A stretch of DNA of 20,273 nt from an uncultured Collinsella sp. (GTDB taxonomy: Bacteria > Actinomycetota > Coriobacteriia > Coriobacteriales > Coriobacteriaceae): NCBI GenBank assembly GCA_900544065.1, contig UQTR01000031.1, forward strand, positions 1 through 20,273, in the 5' to 3' direction. The position numbers were made by a program, and so were the translations under genes. Under the pieces are notes generated by a model, which saw nothing but the letters and a program-made list of their open reading frames with translations, was not told the origin of the DNA and did no database searches. Positions 17,249-20,273 of the stretch are shown in pieces. How positions within the stretch are numbered: the first letter of the stretch is position 1; the number at the start of each line of letters is the position of its first letter.

Positions 17249-17917
17249 ATGAAGCCGTCTCATTCCACCGGTCGCAACGTCATCGCCATTCTCGCCATAC
17301 CCATCGTGATGCTCTTCTTTATCGTCGTCACGCCCTTTTCTTTTGGTATCGCCTCGCCCTTCGATTTATGCGGAATGGTCGACGCCGGCTCGCGTGCCAC
17401 CTCGCTCTCCTTTATTTGTCGTGGCGTGTTCTACGAATATGCAATTCCCACCGGAAGTTGGCAGTCCAAGTTACCGTTGCTCGGCAAGGTCGACGGATGC
17501 TCTCCTTATTTCTGCCTCGAACCTCAGACAATGAATTATCTGATCGACGACCAGCCCCTTGACTCCATCACCCTCGCCTACGACTACGCACCAAACACCG
17601 ATGAGCGCCACATGAACCAAGTCCTCGACAAGATGCTTGGACAGTGCGGGCTCACCGAGGAGGCCGGTCGAACCATCTATAGCGACCAGAAATTAAAGCG
17701 AACAGAACTCCGTCGTGTCGGAAAAATCGAAGGGCGAAGTGGGGCCGCCTACTGGGAGGCCTGGGCAACACGCGACAAGAGCGAATTCGGACACAGCACC
17801 TATATGGTCACCGTCTACACCAAAGACGGAATTAAGGACAATGTTGACGATTTCGCGTCATCCAAACTCGGCATCCCCAAAACAACCAAACCCGCCAGCC
17901 CGGATGAAATCCTTTAG
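17249..17917 (+). CDS. Membrane-anchored secreted protein of unknown function, plus strand
   Basis: This is the only convincing plus-strand gene in the window, 222 residues. It has a short basic N-terminus (KPSHSTGRN), one membrane segment (about 11-33: VIAILAIPIVMLFFIVVTPF) and a hydrophilic outer domain with five cysteines, which may form disulfides. The C-terminus is Lys/Pro-rich. The ATG at 17249 has GAGGAG five to six bases upstream; an in-frame ATG-equivalent at 17231 would precede that site. It sits between the two paralogues on the opposite strand and is flanked by inverted copies of the conserved-loop hairpin. It shows no clear sequence similarity to the paralogues apart from overall architecture. 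No function is recognised. Confidence 0.8.
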   Translation: MKPSHSTGRNVIAILAIPIVMLFFIVVTPFSFGIASPFDLCGMVDAGSRATSLSFICRGVFYEYAIPTGSWQSKLPLLGKVDGCSPYFCLEPQTMNYLIDDQPLDSITLAYDYAPNTDERHMNQVLDKMLGQCGLTEEAGRTIYSDQKLKRTELRRVGKIEGRSGAAYWEAWATRDKSEFGHSTYMVTVYTKDGIKDNVDDFASSKLGIPKTTKPASPDEIL

Positions 17918-17924
17918 GGACATT

Positions 17925-17953
17925 CATTGTTGTACTCAATGAGCGCAACAATG
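17925..17953 (+). other. Short hairpin after the plus-strand gene
   Basis: CATTGTTG (17925-17932) and CAACAATG (17946-17953) form a perfect eight-base stem starting eight bases after the stop codon. No T-run follows. It may protect the 3' end or assist termination together with the longer hairpin just downstream. Confidence 0.45.
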
Positions 17954-17964
17954 TTGGCCGTCAG

Positions 17965-18014
17965 AGCCGAAACCACCACAAAGGTGCCTGTCCTCTTTGT
18001 GGTGATTTTCGGCT
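17965..18014 (+). terminator. Conserved-loop hairpin (copy 3, inverted), likely terminator of the plus-strand gene
   Basis: A ten-base-pair inner stem (17974-17983 with 17995-18004) is extended by an outer stem AGCCGAAA (17965-17972) with 18007-18014. It is the inverse orientation of copy 1, with the same loop read on the opposite strand, matching the opposite direction of the gene it follows. ATTTTC lies in the descending side. Confidence 0.65.
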
Positions 18015-18026
18015 CCGGCGCTCAAC

Positions 18027-18163
18027 ATCTCGATCTGTAACATCTAGCGGCCGTTTTTGACCCCAGATGTTACAGATTGAGATGAAATGTTCAGCGGTGC
18101 CCGTTTGTCTCAATCTGTAACAACTACTCGGCAAATAGAGGTCTACCTGTTACAGATCGAGAC
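18027..18163. repeat. Array of two 57-bp palindromes at 80-bp period
   Basis: Units at 18027-18083 and 18107-18163 start exactly 80 bases apart. The first has nearly perfect 19-base arms (one G-T mismatch) and a 19-base loop. The block, including its 23-base spacer, matches 16074-16210 closely, but the right end of the second unit resembles the third unit of that array, as if one 80-base repeat had been lost or gained. Confidence 0.85.
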
Positions 18164-18172
18164 AGACAGAAA

Positions 18173-18202
18173 ACCATCGCAAAGGGGCACCTTTGTGGTG
18201 GT
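18173..18202 (-). terminator. Conserved-loop hairpin (copy 4), likely terminator of paralogue B
   Basis: A 13-base-pair stem (18173-18185 with 18190-18202) includes two changes relative to the other copies, both preserving pairing as G-U. The loop is shortened to four bases. It lies eight bases after the stop codon and is followed by TTTTC on the minus strand. Confidence 0.7.
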
Positions 18203-18210
18203 CGCGTTCT

Positions 18211-18900
18211 CTACTCTTTTGCCGAGCCCGTGCTTCCCGATTCGGCGGTCCAGGGCATCTCATCCTCGAACAGCCACGTACGGGCAGACCCACTATCGCG
18301 CGCAGTCTGCGGGTCGGGCAGGCAGGTCTGGTCGTACGCGTCCATCACGCAACGATCCAAAAAATCGATCACCTGCTGCTGGTCGCCTTCAAGAATGTAG
18401 GTCACGCCGCCATCTTGGATATAGACGCCGTCCCCACCTCCGGCTTTTGCGTATTCCGGATTGTAGTTAACGGTGCGCGTCAGTTTGCCATCAGATGAAT
18501 ACAGCTTCAGCGTTGTATGGTAGCCACCGTTCACAAAACCACGTCGGCGCTCATAGGCATCCCAACCGTCCCAGCGTTTGAACGAACGACCGTTTAGCAA
18601 GTCCAGCGCCTGTCGGGACAACTTCTCGTCCTTGGTATAGCGAGACGAGCCAAGTTCAATCATGGGGTAGTTGCTTATGCTTAGAATGCCCGGCGTTTCC
18701 TCGATATCGAGCGTCATCTCATCGGGCTTTGTAACGTCCGAAATCATTTGCCCGGGCATCGATGCAACAAGGGACGCCATCTCAACCGTCTGCTCAACCC
18801 CACTCGGCCCATAGAAGATAAGCGAGCCAAATAGGACCACGCCCGCAGCAGCGACGACGCAAGCCACCAACAGCAACAAAACAGAAGTGCAACGCTTCAT
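18211..18900 (-). CDS. Membrane-anchored secreted protein of unknown function (paralogue B)
   Basis: This gene encodes 229 residues: MKRCTSV, a hydrophobic segment (about 7-30), then an outer domain paralogous to the gene at 16343-17014. Shared blocks include SISNYPMIELGSSRYTKDEK, NGRSFKRWDGWDAYE and a near-identical C-terminus from about residue 190 (DAYDQTCLPDPQ onward). Cys4 lies before the membrane segment rather than after it, so it is not a lipobox. The ATG at 18900 is chosen for GGAG six bases upstream; a GTG at 18912 is in frame but would overlap that site. A near-consensus promoter lies at 18934-18962. No function is recognised. Confidence 0.8.
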   Translation of the reverse strand: MKRCTSVLLLLVACVVAAAGVVLFGSLIFYGPSGVEQTVEMASLVASMPGQMISDVTKPDEMTLDIEETPGILSISNYPMIELGSSRYTKDEKLSRQALDLLNGRSFKRWDGWDAYERRRGFVNGGYHTTLKLYSSDGKLTRTVNYNPEYAKAGGGDGVYIQDGGVTYILEGDQQQVIDFLDRCVMDAYDQTCLPDPQTARDSGSARTWLFEDEMPWTAESGSTGSAKE

Positions 18901-18933
18901 CTTCAACTCCACAAACGAGAGTGTTTTGAGCTC

Positions 18934-18962
18934 ACTTTAAAGCGCCAACTTCATACTGTCAA
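18934..18962 (-). promoter_or_regulatory. Promoter of paralogue B
   Basis: On the minus strand a perfect -35 TTGACA (18962-18957) is followed after 17 bases by TAAAGT (18939-18934) as the -10. The transcript would start about 27 bases before the start codon. Confidence 0.6.
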
Positions 18963-19067
18963 TTCTAGATAGCATATGAACAAAGGCGCACTCCCCCATA
19001 GAGGAGAGTTGCAACCTCGATTTTAGCGTCCCTCAAGGCCCAACGAGAGCGTCGCGGTAGCCCCGGA

Positions 19068-19123
19068 CACACCTTTCCCTCGGGCGACCCTCGCGAAGCG
19101 CGTGAGCACGAGGGAAAGGTGTG
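19068..19123 (-). terminator. Strong 15-bp hairpin downstream of the hydratase gene
   Basis: A perfect 15-base inverted repeat (19068-19082 with 19109-19123) encloses a 26-base loop that can itself fold (CTCGCG region). It starts 20 bases after the hydratase stop on the minus strand. There is no T-run on that strand, so termination may need a factor, or the hairpin may mainly protect the mRNA end. Confidence 0.6.
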
Positions 19124-19142
19124 GCAGGGGCGTACGGCAGAG

Positions 19143-20225
19143 TTACTCGGCAGCGGCCTTGAACTTGTTGTAGTTGATCAGGCAGCCGGCCTTGACGATG
19201 GCACGCTCTTCGGCCGTCATATCGGCAATATAGAGCTCAATCTGCTCGACCGCACCATCGGCGCGCACCACGTAGGCGGCGATGTTCTTGAGGTCGCCAT
19301 CGAGCGCGGCACGGATACCCGGCACAAATACGTAGTCGCCCACCTCAAAGTTGGGCTCGGCCTCCATCTGGAAGGGCACCATGCCCCAGTTCATGACGTT
19401 GGAGCGATAGCGCTTGGTGGCGTACTCGTGGACGATGTTGGCCAGGCCGCCAATTACGCGCTGGCAGCTCGCGGCCTGCTCGCGGGCGGAACCGTCACCG
19501 GGCTTCTTGGCATAGAGCATGGAGCCATACTCGGTCGCCTTGGCATCGGCCGCGACACCCACGCCGGCCAGTGCCTCAAACACACCGGCAAGCTCGGCAT
19601 CGAGTGCCGCCAGGTCGCCCGCGGCCTCGCCGGCCACGCGACGCTTCTCCACGGCGTCGACCTCCTTGGAGCGGCCCACGTAGGCCGGATCGCGACGGCT
19701 CAGCGTAAACTCGGCCAGGCCCAGCGGGTTGGAGCGAAAGGAGCTCGTCTCGCCCGAGGGAATGAGCTCGTCGGTCGTGGTGACCGGGTCCATGATCTTG
19801 GAGCACACCTTGAGCAGGATGTCGTCGCCGAGGGGCTCCATCGCGGGCCACGGCTTAATGTTGGGGCCTTCGACCAGCTCGTCGGCCGGCTCCGCCTTGC
19901 CAAAGCCCCAGTACACGCGCTTTTTGTACGGCGCGTCGTCAAAGGTGTACTCGCAGGCCTCGTCCCAAGTCTCCTCGGGCAGGTCGGTCGCCGGCGTCAG
20001 GACGCCGCCGTTAGCAGCCGTCGCCGCAATGGAGCGGGCGTCCATCAGGGCCACGGCGCTCAGCTGGCCATTACCCGGCTTGGAACCCTCGCGGTTGGGG
20101 AAATTGCGCGTGGTGTGGCGGATGGACAGGCCGTTGTTGGCGGGCGTATCGCCGGCGCCAAAGCACGGGCCGCAGAACGCCGTGCGCACGATCGCACCGG
20201 CCTCCATAAGGTCGTAGATGTAGCC
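19143..20225 (-). CDS. Aconitase-superfamily hydratase, C-terminal 360 residues (5' part missing)
   Basis: The visible part begins mid-protein at the genuine contig end. Near its start is FCGPCFGAGD, the CxxC that supplies two of the three cluster cysteines in aconitases, followed by NTTRNFPNREG-like sequence (TRNFPNREGSKPGNG), the aconitase active-site region. The swivel domain follows, with GDGSAREQAA and a YRSNVMNWGMVPF stretch where aconitases bind substrate, and an ending LINYNKF typical of the mitochondrial-type or YbhJ-like branch. It should be a cytoplasmic [4Fe-4S] hydro-lyase; whether it acts on citrate or another hydroxyacid cannot be decided from this half. Codons 5' of 20225 are adapter-derived and must not be counted, including an apparent ATG at 20240. 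Confidence 0.9.
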   Translation of the reverse strand, partial: GYIYDLMEAGAIVRTAFCGPCFGAGDTPANNGLSIRHTTRNFPNREGSKPGNGQLSAVALMDARSIAATAANGGVLTPATDLPEETWDEACEYTFDDAPYKKRVYWGFGKAEPADELVEGPNIKPWPAMEPLGDDILLKVCSKIMDPVTTTDELIPSGETSSFRSNPLGLAEFTLSRRDPAYVGRSKEVDAVEKRRVAGEAAGDLAALDAELAGVFEALAGVGVAADAKATEYGSMLYAKKPGDGSAREQAASCQRVIGGLANIVHEYATKRYRSNVMNWGMVPFQMEAEPNFEVGDYVFVPGIRAALDGDLKNIAAYVVRADGAVEQIELYIADMTAEERAIVKAGCLINYNKFKAAAE

Positions 20226-20273
20226 CTGTCTCTTATACACATCTCCGAGCCCACGAGACCCTAAGACATCTCG
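20226..20273. other. Illumina Nextera adapter and index (assembly artefact)
   Basis: CTGTCTCTTATACACATCT (20226-20244) is the transposase mosaic end, followed by CCGAGCCCACGAGAC (20245-20259), the read-2 adapter, then CCTAAGAC (20260-20267), which matches a known i7 index (N726 as I remember it), then ATCTCG, the start of the flow-cell primer. This is untrimmed sequencing adapter, not genome. Confidence 0.98.

Noticed and set aside
16074..18163. CRISPR array
   Set aside because: The regular 80-base period is suggestive, but the 57-base units are palindromic and variable inside, the spacers are homologous rather than unique, and no cas gene is near.
16074..18163. Palindromes as decoy sites for the Crp/Fnr regulator
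   Set aside because: The shared GTTAC half is short, the second half-site spacing does not fit the operators upstream of the regulator, and there is no further support.

Overview
The window is high-GC DNA whose gene content and style (twin-arginine lipoproteins, a tandem activase/dehydratase-like giant, NEAT-like surface proteins, many GC-rich intergenic hairpins) suggest an anaerobic Coriobacteriia actinobacterium, most likely Collinsella or a close relative. That placement is inference from protein and repeat style, not from a marker gene. The last 48 bases (20226-20273) are not genomic: they are an Illumina Nextera adapter plus index, so the genuine sequence ends at 20225.

Layout. (1) Positions 1-12902, all on the minus strand, hold one apparently coordinated locus. 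In transcription order it is: a cysteine-free Crp/Fnr-type regulator; a small Tat-exported NEAT-like lipoprotein; a 1311-residue surface protein with three further NEAT-like modules; a three-gene NitT/TauT-type ABC importer (lipoprotein, permease with an unusual 155-residue cytoplasmic N-terminus, short ATPase) with overlapping genes; a 67-residue DUF1858-like protein; and the first 1304 residues of a giant protein with two fused BadF/HgdC-type activase domains followed by 2-hydroxyacyl-CoA dehydratase-like domains. The regulator and the lipoprotein have matching promoters (same -35, 18-bp spacer, same -10 region) overlaid by palindromes of the GTTRCC/GGYTAAC type. Terminator-like hairpins without obvious new promoters separate lipoprotein, surface protein and importer, which suggests graded read-through.

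(2) Positions 12911-15896 hold clpB, with an intergenic region on each side and a good terminator.

(3) Positions 15897-19123 are a repeat-rich accessory island with three small membrane-anchored secreted proteins of unknown function. Two are paralogues whose last ~40 residues and downstream repeats are almost identical while the rest has diverged. Two repeat families lie here: a 57-bp palindrome repeated at an exact 80-bp period (3 copies, then 2 copies), and a second hairpin (four copies) with a conserved loop.

(4) Positions 19143-20225 hold the C-terminal 360 residues of an aconitase-superfamily hydratase, cut by the contig end.

Working model for region 1 (inference): surface and lipid-anchored NEAT-like domains capture a ligand, the ABC importer brings it in, and the ATP-driven low-potential iron-sulfur protein reduces or dehydrates it, all under one Crp/Fnr-type regulator. 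The ligand is unknown; a haem-like or other redox-active organic molecule is possible but not shown.
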